Source: Pseudoprimorskyibacter insulae (GTDB lineage Bacteria; Pseudomonadota; Alphaproteobacteria; Rhodobacterales; Rhodobacteraceae). Taken from it: DNA of 64,000 nucleotides. Location: assembly GCF_900302505.1 (NCBI RefSeq), contig NZ_OMOJ01000005.1, positions 62,001 to 126,000 on the forward strand, written 5' to 3'. A program made the translations under genes and the position numbers. The stretch's first letter is position 1. Every line of letters starts with the position of its first letter. Below are positions 28,901-38,110 of the stretch, one piece after another. Under the pieces are notes generated by a model. That model worked only from the letters and a program-made list of their open reading frames with translations. It was not told the origin of the DNA and made no database searches.

Positions 28901-29358
28901 GAGGATTCGCCGGTGTGGTCGTCGCCTAGGGCCATCAAAACCCCGCCATGCGCAGAGGTGCCCGCCATATTGGCATGGCGCATGACATCGCCAGACCGGT
29001 CAACCCCCGGCCCCTTGCCGTACCAAAGGCCAAACACACCATCGTATTTGCCCTCGCCGCGCAGTTCAGCCTGCTGGCTGCCCCAAAGCGCCGTCGCGGC
29101 CAGATCTTCGTTTAGACCTTCGCGGAACAAGATGTTGGATTGCTTAAGATATTTCTCGGCCCGGTGCATCTGCATATCAACCGCGCCAAGCGGCGATCCG
29201 CGATAGCCCGTGACATAGCCGGCGGTGTTCAGCCCCGCCGTTTTGTCCCGATGGGCCTGCATCAGCATTAGGCGAACCAATGCTTGTGTCCCATTCAACA
29301 GGACATTCCCCTTGGACAGATCGAACCGGTCTTGCAAAGTGATGCTGTGCTGGGTCAT
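25957..29358 (-). CDS. Indolepyruvate ferredoxin oxidoreductase, fused alpha/beta type
   Basis: A 1133-residue fusion of IorA- and IorB-like parts that oxidatively decarboxylates aryl or branched 2-oxoacids to acyl-CoA, reducing ferredoxin. N-terminal pyrimidine-binding region ([15 protein letters not shown], about 45-60), TPP-binding region around [20 protein letters not shown], cysteine cluster region ([19 protein letters not shown]; then [14 protein letters not shown]) for iron-sulfur centres, and a C-terminal gamma-type domain ([15 protein letters not shown]). The start at ATG 29358 is supported by GGGAGG; 41 upstream codons in frame overlap the divergent promoter region. It is divergent from a LysR gene, which may regulate it. 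Confidence 0.93.
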   Translation of the reverse strand: MTQHSITLQDRFDLSKGNVLLNGTQALVRLMLMQAHRDKTAGLNTAGYVTGYRGSPLGAVDMQMHRAEKYLKQSNILFREGLNEDLAATALWGSQQAELRGEGKYDGVFGLWYGKGPGVDRSGDVMRHANMAGTSAHGGVLMALGDDHTGESSTVLHQSEFALVDAYMPVLSPAGVQEILDYGIYGFALSRFAGVWAGLKVMKDTVEVTSVVDGRPDRFQVVTPHFDMPKDGLNIRLVDDRFIQEARLLDYKRHAAEAFAYANKIDRRVWGKPGAKIGFVAAGKNWLDLVHALDLLGIDEAEAERLGLTTYKVGQVWPLDMKGFNEWAEGLDLIVVVEEKRKLIEVQIKEALFDNRRGRRVYGGMKNGKVLFPTKMALDPVDIAQHLGKILDEEGRCTDGVRQGLEALDVAKTADNAQELASRLPYFCSGCPHNSSTKVPEGSRAYAGIGCHFMAQWMDRSTSGFTHMGGEGANWTGEAPFSNRPHVFQNLGDGTYNHSGVQAIRAALLADTTITYKILFNDAIAMTGGQPNDGGLTPQQIVSELKAMGVKRIAVVHDEKEGLDVKSFPQGVEISERAELDSVQKSFAQTTGVSAIVYVQTCAAEKRRRRKRGTFPDPDRRVFINTDVCEGCGDCGVQSNCVSILPVETELGRKRAIDQSSCNKDFSCLKGFCPSFVTVEGARLKKVETADLTLPDMPEPALPAIDGTFNVVVTGVGGTGVVTIGAVLAQAAQIDGKGAGMMEMAGLAQKGGAVHIHCRLANRPEDINAIRVTTGECDALIGGDLVVSAGAKTLGLLRVGSAGAVVNNHEIITGDFTRNTEFTLPSDQLELSLQARLKDRLWLFDASELARVTLGDSIFSNMMMLGAAWQNGLVPLSRQAILDAVALNGAAVERNQRAFEIGRWAVVDPEAAAKLIAPSVVALPSAPQDKAAFREAHLTEYQGRGLARRYRKRLDKVEDAGLQAAMAEGYHKVLAYKDEYEVARLLLSSRAKAATQFDGDFSMSFHMAPPILSKMGSDGRPKKREFSEKMLPLLKLLARMKSLRGTPLDVFGYTDERRMERGLIRQYERDMDEVTPLLTDETRAAIEELARLPLQIRGFGPVKQANEAKAAKRREALLALIRAGGTPTRIAAE

Positions 29359-29484
29359 ACCGCGCCTCCCTAACCGCGCCATGATCGGCTTTTCATCAGA
29401 ATAGGTCACAAACCCTGACCAAAACAAGGAATATTGGTAAATTTCCCGTATCTTAAGCTGAAATCTTCTTAAAGTTTTCACAGA

Positions 29485-29496
29485 TGTCTGTAGACA
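29485..29496. promoter_or_regulatory. TGTCT-GT-AGACA palindrome between oxidoreductase and lysR
   Basis: 5-bp arms around a 2-base centre, 28 bases before the LysR ATG and 127 bases before the oxidoreductase start. Position and symmetry suit a LysR or other dimeric regulator acting on the divergent promoters. Evidence is the palindrome only. Confidence 0.35.
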
Positions 29497-29523
29497 AGGT
29501 ACGAAATTTGCAAAGTGTACGCC

Positions 29524-30429
29524 ATGGACTGGGATAAGCTAAGAATCTTTCACGCGGTTGCCGATGCCGGCAGCCTGACACATGCGGGCGAAGCGCTGCA
29601 TTTGTCGCAATCTGCTGTCTCACGCCAAATCCGCGCACTGGAAGAGTCACTGAACACCACGCTGTTTCACCGTCACGCACGGGGACTGATTCTCACCGAA
29701 CAGGGGGAACTGCTGTTCGACGCCACCTCGTCGATGCTCAAACGGATTGATGCCGCCACCGCCCGTATTCGCGACAGCGAAGAAGAGGTGTTTGGCGAAT
29801 TGCGTGTGACCACCACGGCGGGGTTCGGCTCGCTCTGGCTGGCGCCGCGCCTGCCCAAGTTCTACGAAAAATACCCCGACATCCGCATTGACCTGATGTT
29901 GGAAGAACGGGTTTTGGACCTTCCCATGCGAGAGGCCGACGTTGCCATCCGCATGAAAGAACCAAGCCAAGCAGACCTGATCCGCAAGCGCCTGATGTCG
30001 GTGCGCATGCGCCTGTATGCCTCCCCCGAATATCTGGCCAAGAATGGTGAGCCTGAAAAGCTTGAAGATCTGTCGACACATCGTCTGATATGTCAAAGCC
30101 CGTCTTCGGCGCAGGTCGGGGCTGGTCTGAACTTGATCCAAGAATTGATGACCTACGACGTTCGATCAACGCTGACCGTCAACAACTACTTTGGCGTGTT
30201 GCAGGCCGTGATCCACAACCTCGGGATTGGAGTGTTGCCGGATTACATCATTGAGGACTTCCCCACCGTGGTCCGCGTTCTGCCCGAGGTCGAAAGCGTC
30301 GAGGTGCCGGTGTTCTTGGCCTATCCCGAAGAATTGCGACAATCCAAACGAATTCAGGCATTTCGCGATTTTGTCCAGGATGAGATTTTCGCCCATCGCC
30401 GCCAATTGAGGGCAATGGGCGAAGAATAA
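29524..30429 (+). CDS. LysR family transcriptional regulator
   Basis: A 301-residue LysR-type regulator. The N-terminal winged helix-turn-helix (about 1-60) includes DWDKLRIFHAVADAGSLTHA and LSQSAVSRQIRALEE; the effector-binding domain begins near 90 (GELRVTTTAGFGSLWLAPRL). I chose ATG 29524 as the family-typical start; an upstream GTG at 29515 adds three residues. It is divergent from the oxidoreductase gene with 165 bases between starts, so regulation of that gene is plausible. The effector is unknown. Confidence 0.9.
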   Translation: MDWDKLRIFHAVADAGSLTHAGEALHLSQSAVSRQIRALEESLNTTLFHRHARGLILTEQGELLFDATSSMLKRIDAATARIRDSEEEVFGELRVTTTAGFGSLWLAPRLPKFYEKYPDIRIDLMLEERVLDLPMREADVAIRMKEPSQADLIRKRLMSVRMRLYASPEYLAKNGEPEKLEDLSTHRLICQSPSSAQVGAGLNLIQELMTYDVRSTLTVNNYFGVLQAVIHNLGIGVLPDYIIEDFPTVVRVLPEVESVEVPVFLAYPEELRQSKRIQAFRDFVQDEIFAHRRQLRAMGEE

Positions 30430-30486
30430 TCCTTAGCCATGCATTAGATGCATAGCGGACATGATGCACCTGCGGCATATAAAACC

Positions 30487-30515
30487 TTGATCGACTCGGA
30501 ACTGAACATTAATTC
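30487..30515 (+). promoter_or_regulatory. Candidate promoter of the small RNA
   Basis: TTGATC (30487-30492) and TAATTC (30510-30515) are separated by 17 bases, placing a start near 30521. Agreement with sigma70 consensus is moderate. Confidence 0.45.
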
Positions 30516-30520
30516 AGCTT

Positions 30521-30602
30521 TCGAACGATGAAACGCGCATTTGCGCATCATCTTCATACCTCCCTGTTGGACTTCGGCCGAGCTTTGTGCTCGGCCTTTT
30601 TT
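30521..30602 (+). ncRNA. Candidate small RNA with an exposed CCUCCC motif
   Basis: In the 262-base gap between the lysR stop and the next gene there is a compact RNA-like unit. It starts with a 5' hairpin (GATGA-aac-GCGC-attt-GCGC-a-TCATC, 30527-30552), followed by a linker predicted single-stranded and containing ACCTCCC (30558-30564, complementary to Shine-Dalgarno sequences). It ends with an intrinsic terminator (GGCCGAG/CTCGGCC stem, 30576-30596, then a T-run). A -35/-10 pair precedes it. Anti-Shine-Dalgarno motifs are a known feature of several alphaproteobacterial sRNAs. It could instead be processed from the lysR 3' UTR. I recognise no specific family. Confidence 0.55.
30576..30602 (+). 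terminator. Rho-independent terminator of the small RNA / lysR
   Basis: GGCCGAG (30576-30582) and CTCGGCC (30590-30596) pair around CTTTGTG, followed by six T residues. It lies 147 bases after the lysR stop and 90 bases before the next start. Confidence 0.9.
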
Positions 30603-30691
30603 CTTTCTCCCCCTCCGACCTGCCAAACGCCCGTGATATCACAGGGTCGCACAAGCGCATTTTCGTCTGCGCCTCAGATTCGGAGCACTTC

Positions 30692-31225
30692 ATGTCCCAC
30701 AAATTTCAATGCGATTGCGGCCAAACCAAATGGTCCATCAAGTCCGATACGCCCGGCACCGCGCTAATTTGCTATTGCACCGATTGCCAAAACGCCGCGA
30801 CCCATCTTGGATCGCAAACCACATTGGACTCGGCGGGCGGCACGACGATTTATCAGGCTATGCCCTCGGACATTACATTTGAGGCAGGTTTCGATACCGT
30901 TAAGATGTTCATGCATCGACCCGATGGAATTTTCCGCTGGTATGCCGGGTGCTGCAACACGCCTATCGCCAACACGTTGAAAACCACAAAGATCCCCTTT
31001 GCCGGATATGTGCTGCCTGCGGGAAATACCGCCTTTGGCAGTAACCCACCGCAAGTCATGACCAAATCCGCGCTTTCGCCGATCAAGCAGCACGGCTTTG
31101 CCAAGGTCGGCTTTGGTGTCATCAGTCGCGGCTTGATGGCAAAGCTGCGCGGCAACACGTCCGGCGCGCCCTTCTTTGTGGGCGGTGTCCCGGTACGAGA
31201 TCCCGAAGTGCTTTCGAAAAGCTAG
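30692..31225 (+). CDS. DUF6151 family protein (GFA-like zinc protein)
   Basis: A 177-residue protein with a GFA-like cysteine arrangement: CDCGQTKW at residues 6-13, CYCTDCQN near 28-35, and WYAGCCNTPIANTL near 87-100. These Cys pairs probably bind zinc. The overall pattern is that of DUF6151, whose function is unknown; GFA relatives handle glutathione-formaldehyde adducts, but the match is not close enough to assign that. ATG 30692 is preceded by GGAG. Upstream in-frame codons run through the small-RNA terminator and are not coding. Confidence 0.75.
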   Translation: MSHKFQCDCGQTKWSIKSDTPGTALICYCTDCQNAATHLGSQTTLDSAGGTTIYQAMPSDITFEAGFDTVKMFMHRPDGIFRWYAGCCNTPIANTLKTTKIPFAGYVLPAGNTAFGSNPPQVMTKSALSPIKQHGFAKVGFGVISRGLMAKLRGNTSGAPFFVGGVPVRDPEVLSKS

Positions 31226-31303
31226 GCCCCACCGCAACGCACCATTGTCCTTGGCCAGCAGTTGCCCTAAACGGAGCGCAATTCCAAGCCTGAGGACACG
31301 CCC

Positions 31304-33469
31304 ATGCAAGTGCAAGAGCCCGCCATCACCGAAGACCTGATCGCTTCCCATGGCATCAGCCCCGATGAATATGCCGAGATCCTGCGCATTCTGAACCGAG
31401 AGCCGAGCTTTACCGAGCTGGGCATCTTCTCGGCCATGTGGAACGAACACTGTTCTTATAAGTCCTCGAAGATCCACCTGAAGAAACTGCCGACCACCGG
31501 CCCGCAGGTCATTTGCGGCCCCGGCGAAAACGCGGGCGTGGTCGATATTGGCGATGGTCAGGCCGTGGTCTTCAAAATGGAAAGCCACAACCACCCGTCC
31601 TACATCGAACCCTATCAGGGTGCGGCAACCGGCGTTGGCGGCATTCTGCGCGACGTGTTCACCATGGGCGCACGTCCCATCGCAGCGATGAACGCGCTGA
31701 GCTTTGGCGAAAAAGACCACCACAAGACCCGCCAACTGGTGCATGGCGTGGTCGAAGGCGTGGGCGGCTATGGCAACTGCTTCGGCGTTCCGACCGTGGG
31801 CGGCGAAGTGCGCTTCCACCCAGCTTACAATGGCAACTGTCTGGTCAACGCCTTCGCGGCGGGTCTGGCCGATGCCGACAAAATCTTCTACTCGGCCGCC
31901 TCGGGCGTTGGTCGTCCGGTCGTGTACCTTGGCGCGAAAACTGGCCGTGACGGCGTTGGCGGCGCGACCATGGCCTCGGCCGAATTTGACGAAACGATCG
32001 AAGAAAAGCGTCCCACCGTTCAGGTTGGCGACCCCTTCACCGAAAAGCGCCTGATGGAAGCCACGCTGGAACTGATGCAGACTGGCGCTGTGATCTCGAT
32101 CCAGGATATGGGCGCGGCGGGCCTGACCTGCTCGGCGGTGGAAATGGGCGATAAGGGCCAACTGGGCATTCGCCTTGATCTGGAAAACGTCCCCCAGCGC
32201 GAAGCCAATATGACAGCCTATGAAATGATGCTGTCCGAAAGCCAGGAACGCATGCTGATGGTCCTCGACCCGGCGAAAGAGGCCGAGGCCCGCGCCGTGT
32301 TCGAAAAATGGGATCTGGATTTCGCCATCGTGGGCGAGACGATCTCCGAAGACCGCTTTTTGATCATGCACAATGGCACCTGCATGGCCGACCTGCCCCT
32401 GTCGAAACTGGCCTCTTCGGCCCCTGAATATGACCGCCCGTGGGTTCCGACCGAAGCCGTGGCAGACATGGCCGACGTGCCGGGCATCGACCCGATTGAC
32501 GGGCTGAAGGCGCTGATCGGGTCCGTGAACTACTGCGCACGTCAGTGGGTCTATGAACAGTATGACTCGATGGTGATGGGCGACACGGTCCGCAACCCCG
32601 GTTTCGGCGCTGGCCTGATCCGCGTGCACGGAACCGGCAAGATGCTGGCCTTCACGTCGGACGTGACGCCGCGCTATGTGCGGGCCAACCCGGTTGAGGG
32701 CGGCAAGCAGGCCGTGGCCGAAGCCTATCGCAACCTGACCGCCGTGGGTGCCAAGCCGCTGGCCACCACCGACAACCTGAACTTCGGCAATCCCGAAAAG
32801 CCGCAGATCATGGGCCAGTTCGTGGGCGCTCTGGACGGGATCGGCCAAGCCTGCCTTGCGCTGGATATGCCGATCGTGTCGGGCAACGTCTCGCTTTACA
32901 ACGAAACCGATGGCACGCCGATCCTGCCGACGCCGACTATTGGTGCGGTGGGCCTGGTGGCCGCCGACGAAACCCCGATCATCGGTACCGCCCGCGAAGG
33001 CCATGTCGCCCTTCTCGTGGGTGACACCGCCGGCCATCTGGGCCAATCGGCCCTGCTGGCCGAGGTGTTCAACCGCGAAGACGGCGATGCGCCCCATGTC
33101 GATCTGGACGCCGAGCGCCGCAACGGTGACTTCATCCGCGCCCAGCGTGACCTGATCCGCGCCTGTACTGACCTGTCTGACGGCGGTCTGATCATGGCCG
33201 CCTTTGAAATGGCCGAAGCCTCGAACGTTGGGGTCGCTTTGGATGATGCAGACACCGCAACACTCTTTGGCGAAGATCAGGCCCGCTACCTGATCGCCTG
33301 CAACTTCGATCAGGCCGAGGCGCTGATGACGGAAGCCGCGAAAGCCGGCGTTTCGATCAAATCGGTGGGCAAATTCACCGGCGATGCCTTCAAGGTTGGC
33401 AGCACCGAGGCGCCAATGGCGGATCTCAAAACGATCTACCGCGGCACCTTCGCGGACACCTTTGCCTAA
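31304..33469 (+). CDS. purL: Phosphoribosylformylglycinamidine synthase subunit PurL
   Basis: The synthetase subunit of FGAM synthase in purine synthesis; it works with separate PurQ and PurS. The 721-residue protein is of the small PurL type: [12 protein letters not shown] near residue 45, [22 protein letters not shown] near 92, two AIRS-like halves, and DLSDGGL near the C-terminal half. purQ and purS are not in the window. A terminator follows. The ATG lies after a 78-base gap from the DUF6151 gene. Confidence 0.97.
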   Translation: MQVQEPAITEDLIASHGISPDEYAEILRILNREPSFTELGIFSAMWNEHCSYKSSKIHLKKLPTTGPQVICGPGENAGVVDIGDGQAVVFKMESHNHPSYIEPYQGAATGVGGILRDVFTMGARPIAAMNALSFGEKDHHKTRQLVHGVVEGVGGYGNCFGVPTVGGEVRFHPAYNGNCLVNAFAAGLADADKIFYSAASGVGRPVVYLGAKTGRDGVGGATMASAEFDETIEEKRPTVQVGDPFTEKRLMEATLELMQTGAVISIQDMGAAGLTCSAVEMGDKGQLGIRLDLENVPQREANMTAYEMMLSESQERMLMVLDPAKEAEARAVFEKWDLDFAIVGETISEDRFLIMHNGTCMADLPLSKLASSAPEYDRPWVPTEAVADMADVPGIDPIDGLKALIGSVNYCARQWVYEQYDSMVMGDTVRNPGFGAGLIRVHGTGKMLAFTSDVTPRYVRANPVEGGKQAVAEAYRNLTAVGAKPLATTDNLNFGNPEKPQIMGQFVGALDGIGQACLALDMPIVSGNVSLYNETDGTPILPTPTIGAVGLVAADETPIIGTAREGHVALLVGDTAGHLGQSALLAEVFNREDGDAPHVDLDAERRNGDFIRAQRDLIRACTDLSDGGLIMAAFEMAEASNVGVALDDADTATLFGEDQARYLIACNFDQAEALMTEAAKAGVSIKSVGKFTGDAFKVGSTEAPMADLKTIYRGTFADTFA

Positions 33470-33476
33470 GAAATTC

Positions 33477-33502
33477 AGGGCGGCCTACGGGTCGCCCTTT
33501 TT
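33477..33502 (+). terminator. Terminator of purL
   Basis: AGGGCG (33477-33482) and CGCCCT (33493-33498) pair around a 10-base loop, with a run of five T residues beginning at the end of the stem, 8 bases after the purL stop. Confidence 0.75.
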
Positions 33503-33525
33503 ATCTGTTCCGTATCTGGTGCCCC

Positions 33526-34032
33526 ATGTCTGAACACGCTTATGCGGTCAAAGGCGATTGCGCGAATTGCGCGGCGCTGTGCTGTATTGGGCTGGCCATC
33601 GACAAGGGCACCCGCTTTGCCATCGACAAACCGGCAGGCGTGCCCTGCCCCAATCTGGATGGCCACCTGTGCCGCATCCATGCCGATCTGGATGCACGCG
33701 GTTTTGGCGGATGCACCGCCTATGACTGCCAAGGCGCGGGTCAACGCGTCACACAGGAACTTTTTGACGGGGCCGACTGGCAAGACGACCCGCGCCTGAT
33801 TGCCCCGATGATGGACGCGTTCCGCGATCTGCGCACGCTGCACCAAATGCTGGCCTTGCTGGCCGTCATCCTGCCGCGCCTGCCCGAAGATGACGCCCGC
33901 AAAATATCGGACCTTGCCGCACCGATGATGGAACCTTTGACACCGGCAACTGCAAAGGCACTTGCCACCGGGCCGCTGCCGGACCAGATCAAATCGGCAC
34001 TACGCGCCTTTCCCCAACTGCTGCGGCCATGA
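33526..34032 (+). CDS. Cysteine-cluster protein (YkgJ-like)
   Basis: A 168-residue protein with eight cysteines in the N-terminal 75 residues: CANCAALCC (12-20), CPNLDGHLC, and GGCTAYDCQGAGQ. The pattern resembles YkgJ-type zinc or iron clusters and the N-terminal region of some pentapeptide-repeat proteins, but no pentapeptide repeats follow here. The C-terminal half is a plain helical segment. Function unknown; a metal-binding role is inferred from the cysteines. It lies between purL and bolA on the same strand. Confidence 0.65.
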   Translation: MSEHAYAVKGDCANCAALCCIGLAIDKGTRFAIDKPAGVPCPNLDGHLCRIHADLDARGFGGCTAYDCQGAGQRVTQELFDGADWQDDPRLIAPMMDAFRDLRTLHQMLALLAVILPRLPEDDARKISDLAAPMMEPLTPATAKALATGPLPDQIKSALRAFPQLLRP

Positions 34033-34098
34033 CTGCCCCTTGCAGCGCCCACTGCATCGGCTTAGATTTCCAGTTAAACCAAAACGGAGACACGCAAT

Positions 34099-34335
34099 AT
34101 GGCGATGCAGGCGCAGGACATTGAACAGCTCATTCGGGCCAGCTTTCCCGATGCTCAGATTGAGGTTCAGGGCGACGATGGCCAACATTTCGCCGCCATG
34201 GTCATTGACGAAAGCTTCCGTGGCAAGAACCGCGTCCAACAGCAGCGGGCCGTTTATGCCGCGCTGAAAGGCGCGATGGATGGCCCCGCAGGCGCGTTGC
34301 ATGCATTGGCGCTGACCACCAAAGCCCCCGAGTGA
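34099..34335 (+). CDS. BolA/IbaG family protein
   Basis: A 78-residue BolA-fold protein. BolA-like proteins pair with CGFS monothiol glutaredoxins to bind or transfer [2Fe-2S] clusters, and the next gene encodes exactly such a glutaredoxin, which supports the call. Visible are the KH-like core (AQIEVQGDDGQHFAAMVI) and FRGKNRVQQQRAVYAALKG, with a conserved His. No cysteine is present, so cluster binding would use the His. Confidence 0.92.
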   Translation: MAMQAQDIEQLIRASFPDAQIEVQGDDGQHFAAMVIDESFRGKNRVQQQRAVYAALKGAMDGPAGALHALALTTKAPE

Positions 34336-34444
34336 TCGAACACATATGGGCGCAATCGCGATTGTACCCTGATTGGATATGTCAAGCTGACCCCTTATAT
34401 CCGGGTCAACAAGGAACGGCTGGAGCGCCGGAAGGACAAAGAAA

Positions 34445-34807
34445 ATGACTGACGCGAAAACCCAAATCGACGAAACCGTCAAAGCCAATGACGTGGTGCT
34501 GTACATGAAAGGCACCAAGGAAATGCCGCAGTGCGGTTTTTCCAGCCGTGTCGCCGGTGTTCTGAACTACATGGGCGTTGACTACAAAGACGTGAACGTT
34601 CTGGCCGACGAAGGCATTCGTCAGGGCATCAAGGACTATTCCGACTGGCCGACCATCCCGCAGCTTTACGTCAAAGGCGAATTCGTCGGCGGCTGCGACA
34701 TCATCACCGAGATGACCCTGTCGGGCGAGTTGGACACTTTGTTTGAGACCAATGGCGTCGGCTACAACAAAGAAGCCGCTGACAAGATCCGCGAAGCCAA
34801 CGGCTGA
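34445..34807 (+). CDS. grxD: Monothiol glutaredoxin, Grx4/GrxD type
   Basis: A 120-residue monothiol glutaredoxin with the CGFS active site (MPQCGFSSRV, about residues 28-37), LYMKGTKE before it and the glutathione-binding WPTIPQLYV and GGCDII segments. Such proteins carry glutathione-ligated [2Fe-2S] clusters and work with BolA, encoded 110 bases upstream on the same strand. The typical residues and length are all present. Confidence 0.96.
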   Translation: MTDAKTQIDETVKANDVVLYMKGTKEMPQCGFSSRVAGVLNYMGVDYKDVNVLADEGIRQGIKDYSDWPTIPQLYVKGEFVGGCDIITEMTLSGELDTLFETNGVGYNKEAADKIREANG

Positions 34808-34826
34808 TCTGTCCCAGATCCAAAAC

Positions 34827-34862
34827 AAAACGCCCCGGCCTATGGCACGGGGCGTTTTTTGT
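34827..34862. terminator. Bidirectional terminator between grxD and zapA
   Basis: AAAACGCCCCG (34827-34837) and CGGGGCGTTTT (34848-34858) form an 11-bp stem with a 10-base loop. It is followed by T-runs on the plus strand (TTTTTT) and preceded by A residues that serve the minus-strand zapA transcript. Confidence 0.9.
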
Positions 34863-35251
34863 TAATTTCCGCTGGCGCGTTCTTCGATGGCGGCGGCTAA
34901 GGCTTCGGCCCGTGCGGCGATTTCGGCCATCGTGTCGGTCACCCCCGCAGGCAGAACCGGCACCTCAACACGCTCCGGCGGTTTTTCGCGCATCTCGCTC
35001 AGTTCATTCTGAAGAACGGCAACCCGATCCTCTAGTTCGCGCATTTTATCCTCAAGACCGGCGGTTTTATCGGCCAGCATCAGCCCCGACATCAACAACA
35101 TCCGTCCCTCGGGAACGCGGCCAATCTGGCCGACAACGGCACTGGCTTCGTTGTCGAGCATCTTGGCAGCTGCCAGCAGAAAATGCTCTTCACCCTCTTG
35201 GCAGGCCACTTCGAAACTGCGCCCACCGATGTTGATTTCGACCTCAGGCAT
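34862..35251 (-). CDS. zapA: Cell division protein ZapA
   Basis: ZapA binds FtsZ and bundles its filaments at mid-cell. The 129-residue protein has the N-terminal globular domain (EVEINIGGRSFEVAC, about 3-17; FLLAAAKMLDNEA) and a coiled coil (about 60-90; LEDKMRELEDRVAVLQNELSE). An extra C-terminal segment (about 90-129) extends beyond E. coli ZapA, as in alphaproteobacteria. It is 21 bases downstream of a coiled-coil partner gene on the same strand, the arrangement known for zapA/zauP in Caulobacter. Confidence 0.88.
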   Translation of the reverse strand: MPEVEINIGGRSFEVACQEGEEHFLLAAAKMLDNEASAVVGQIGRVPEGRMLLMSGLMLADKTAGLEDKMRELEDRVAVLQNELSEMREKPPERVEVPVLPAGVTDTMAEIAARAEALAAAIEERASGN

Positions 35252-35272
35252 GCCCGCCTCCGTTTTGATAGA

Positions 35273-35770
35273 TCATTGTGCCGCCTCGGCCAAAGGTTCC
35301 AGAACGGCCAGCGCCGCTTCAAGACTTGCCTGATCGGCTTCGCGCGCGGCGCGCAGGGCCTCAAGCTCTGTCTGGAGCGATGTGTTGATCGCCGCCGCAT
35401 CCGCAACACCGGCTTCCGCCGCTTCGCGCAGGGCGGCGTTGTTTTCGGCCAAAGCGGCATTCTTCTTTAGAAGCAATGACATACGATCATCAAGTGTTTG
35501 AAACGTGCCGTGCAGCATGCCCAATTCAGCCCGCACCGCCGCCAGTTCCGATTGCAGGGCATTGACCTGTTGTTCCTGCTTTTCGCGAATGGCTTTGACC
35601 CGCTCTTCCAACTGGGCATTTGCGGTGCGTTCTTCATCCAGCGCTGATTTCAGTGCCTCTACTTCGCCGGGATCTATCGCAGGTGTCGCGCTTTGCACCG
35701 CCTCAAGCCCACGGCCAATCCGGTCAAGCGCAGTGGTGATGCGCTGCTCCAGCTCAACGATATCGGTCAT
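35273..35770 (-). CDS. Coiled-coil protein, ZauP-like partner of ZapA
   Basis: A 165-residue protein that is almost entirely coiled coil (about 5-160): heptad-like LEQRITTALDRIGRGLEAV, then long Glu/Ala/Leu/Lys stretches. Its position directly upstream of zapA matches ZauP of Caulobacter, which works with ZapA at the division site; the assignment is by context because coiled coils align poorly. ATG 35770 is preceded by GGGGCA; 29 in-frame codons upstream have no ribosome binding site. Confidence 0.65.
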   Translation of the reverse strand: MTDIVELEQRITTALDRIGRGLEAVQSATPAIDPGEVEALKSALDEERTANAQLEERVKAIREKQEQQVNALQSELAAVRAELGMLHGTFQTLDDRMSLLLKKNAALAENNAALREAAEAGVADAAAINTSLQTELEALRAAREADQASLEAALAVLEPLAEAAQ

Positions 35771-35968
35771 CGATTGCCCCTTTGCCACGTTTGGCGCCTT
35801 GAATCCCCGCCAAAGCGAATCATTCAGGCCGTTCTTTGCAAAAATTCTATCAAGCATGGCCGAAAATTGCGCCCCCCTTTAACCTCAGTAGGTTACAAGG
35901 CGAGCTTAAGATAAGGCGTGACTGACAAAATTCTGCATACTTGCACTTCGCCGCGACGCTGGTATGAG

Positions 35969-35982
35969 CGTCATCGCTAACA
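35969..35982 (+). promoter_or_regulatory. LacI-type palindrome upstream of transketolase
   Basis: CGTCATCGCTAACA matches the pattern TGTTAnCGnTAACA at 10 of 12 fixed positions, 25 bases before the tkt GTG. The same pattern lies upstream of both GAPDH genes in this window, once as a perfect match (41216-41229). A central CG within TAACA arms is typical of LacI/GalR operators. Confidence 0.5.
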
Positions 35983-36007
35983 CCCCGGATAAAAGGAACG
36001 TTGTCCC

Positions 36008-38044
36008 GTGGATATCCAAGAGCTGCGCACCGCGCATCCCGAACACTGGAACAAAGCCGCCGCAATCCGCGCTCTGGCGCTTGACGCTGTGGCGCAGGCG
36101 AATTCTGGCCACTCGGGCATGCCGATCGGCATGGCTGACGTTGCCACGGTCCTGTTTGAAAAGCACATGAAGTTTGATGCCGCAGCCCCCGAATGGGCGG
36201 ACCGCGATCGCTTCATCCTGTCGGCCGGTCACGGCTCGATGCTGCTATATGCGCTGCTGTATCTGACCGGGGACGCCGAGATCACGCTCGATCAGGTCAA
36301 GAACTTCCGCCAGATGGGCGCGAAGACCGCAGGCCACCCGGAAAACTTCCTGGCCAAGGCGATTGAAACCACCACCGGCCCGCTGGGTCAGGGCGTCTCG
36401 ATGGCGGTTGGCTTTGCCATGGCCGAAGAAACGCTGCGCGGTCAGTTCGGCAAGAACGTCGTCGATCACCACACCTATGTGATCGCCGGTGACGGCTGCC
36501 TGATGGAAGGCGTCAGCCAAGAGGCGATCGGCATCGCGGGCCGCCAGAAGCTGGGCAAGCTGATCGTCCTGTGGGACAACAACAACATCACCATCGACGG
36601 CACCGTTGATCTGTCGGACCGCACCGACCAGATCAGCCGCTTCAAGGCATCGGGCTGGCATGTGCAGGAAATCGACGGCCACGATCCGGTTGCCATCGAC
36701 GAAGCGATTGCCGGGGCCAAGAAAGCCTCCAAGCCGTCGATGATCGCGTGCAAAACGCATATCGCCCTCGGCCACGCCGCGCAGGACACCTCCAAGGGCC
36801 ATGGCGCGCTGACCAACGGCGACCAGAACGCCGCCGCCAAACAGGCCTGGGGCTGGACCGCTGCGCCTTTTGACATCCCCGCTGACATCAAGTCGGCTTG
36901 GGAAGCGATTGGCAGCCGTGGTGCCGCGGACCGCGCCGAATGGCAGGACCGTCACGACAAACTGTCCACCGCCCGCCAAAAGCTGTTTGGCCGCGTGATG
37001 GACCGCGATGTGCCGACCAAGCTGAGCGCCGTGATCAAAGCGCTGAAGAAACAAGCCTCGGAAGACAAGCCCAAGGTCGCGACCCGCAAGGCATCGGAAA
37101 TGGTGCTGGAAGTCGTCAACCCGATCATGCCCGAAACCTTCGGCGGCTCGGCTGACTTGACCGGTTCGAACAACACCAAGACAGGCGGTCTGGGTGTGTT
37201 CGACGAAACCAACCGCAAGGGCCGTTACGTCTATTGGGGCATTCGCGAACATGGCATGGCCGCTGCCATGAACGGTATGGCGCTGCATGGCGGCATCCGC
37301 CCCTATGGCGGCACGTTCATGTGCTTTACCGACTATGCCCGCCCGGCCATGCGTCTGGCCGCGCTGCAACAGATCCCGACCGTGTTCGTTATGACCCACG
37401 ACAGCATCGGCCTTGGCGAAGATGGCCCGACTCACCAGCCGGTGGAACATCTGGCCATTAGCCGCGCGACCCCGAACACCTATGTGTTCCGTCCCGCCGA
37501 TCTGGTGGAAACCGCCGAAGCCTGGGAAATCGCGTTCAGCTCCAAGACCACGCCGTCGGTTTTGTCGCTGACCCGTCAAAACCTGCCGACTGTACGGACT
37601 GAACACAAAACCAAGAACATGACCGCCCAAGGCGCCTATGTTCTGGCCGAAGCCGACGGCAAGCGTCAGGCGATCCTCATCGCCACCGGCTCGGAAGTGG
37701 AAATCGCGCTGCAAGCCCGCGACCTGCTACAGGCCGAAGGCATTGGCACCCGCGTCGTGTCGATGCCCTGCTGGGAGCTGTTCGAAGAACAGGACGAAGC
37801 CACCCGCCGCCGCGTTCTGCCCGCAGGCCCCGTCCGCGTTGCGGTCGAAGCTGCTGGCCGCATGGGCTGGGATCGCTGGCTGTGTGGTGAAAACGGCAAC
37901 CGCAAGAAAGCCGGGTTCATCGGCATGGACGGCTTTGGCGCATCCGCCCCGGCAGAAGAGCTGTATGTCAAGTTCGGCATCACCGCCGAGGCAACGGCCG
38001 CCAAAGTGCGCGCGCTGCTGTCGGGCGAAGACACCGGCCTGTAA
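36008..38044 (+). CDS. tkt: Transketolase
   Basis: A thiamine-diphosphate enzyme moving two-carbon ketol units in the pentose phosphate pathway and, where present, the Calvin cycle. The 678-residue protein has the TPP-binding [13 protein letters not shown] segment with [10 protein letters not shown], the PYR-domain motif [15 protein letters not shown], and [10 protein letters not shown]. It begins with GTG at 36008; AAAGGAAC lies 10 bases upstream and the reading [18 protein letters not shown] starts there. A LacI-type operator-like site lies just before it. A perfect terminator follows at 38064. Confidence 0.95.
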   Translation: MDIQELRTAHPEHWNKAAAIRALALDAVAQANSGHSGMPIGMADVATVLFEKHMKFDAAAPEWADRDRFILSAGHGSMLLYALLYLTGDAEITLDQVKNFRQMGAKTAGHPENFLAKAIETTTGPLGQGVSMAVGFAMAEETLRGQFGKNVVDHHTYVIAGDGCLMEGVSQEAIGIAGRQKLGKLIVLWDNNNITIDGTVDLSDRTDQISRFKASGWHVQEIDGHDPVAIDEAIAGAKKASKPSMIACKTHIALGHAAQDTSKGHGALTNGDQNAAAKQAWGWTAAPFDIPADIKSAWEAIGSRGAADRAEWQDRHDKLSTARQKLFGRVMDRDVPTKLSAVIKALKKQASEDKPKVATRKASEMVLEVVNPIMPETFGGSADLTGSNNTKTGGLGVFDETNRKGRYVYWGIREHGMAAAMNGMALHGGIRPYGGTFMCFTDYARPAMRLAALQQIPTVFVMTHDSIGLGEDGPTHQPVEHLAISRATPNTYVFRPADLVETAEAWEIAFSSKTTPSVLSLTRQNLPTVRTEHKTKNMTAQGAYVLAEADGKRQAILIATGSEVEIALQARDLLQAEGIGTRVVSMPCWELFEEQDEATRRRVLPAGPVRVAVEAAGRMGWDRWLCGENGNRKKAGFIGMDGFGASAPAEELYVKFGITAEATAAKVRALLSGEDTGL

Positions 38045-38063
38045 GGCACCTGTCACCCAATCA

Positions 38064-38094
38064 AAAAGGGGCCCAAACGGGCCCCTTTTCTTTT
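38064..38094 (+). terminator. Terminator of tkt
   Basis: AAAAGGGGCCC/GGGCCCCTTTT, an 11-bp perfect stem with an AAAC loop, followed by CTTTT, 19 bases after the stop. Confidence 0.92.
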
Positions 38095-38110
38095 GCCTGA
38101 GTGTGTTAAC

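Noticed and set aside
30764-33097. Long open frame (777 codons) antisense to purL
   Set aside because: It mirrors the codon pattern of purL, a certain gene; the predicted product is His/Gly/Arg-rich low-information sequence with no family and no plausible start signal.
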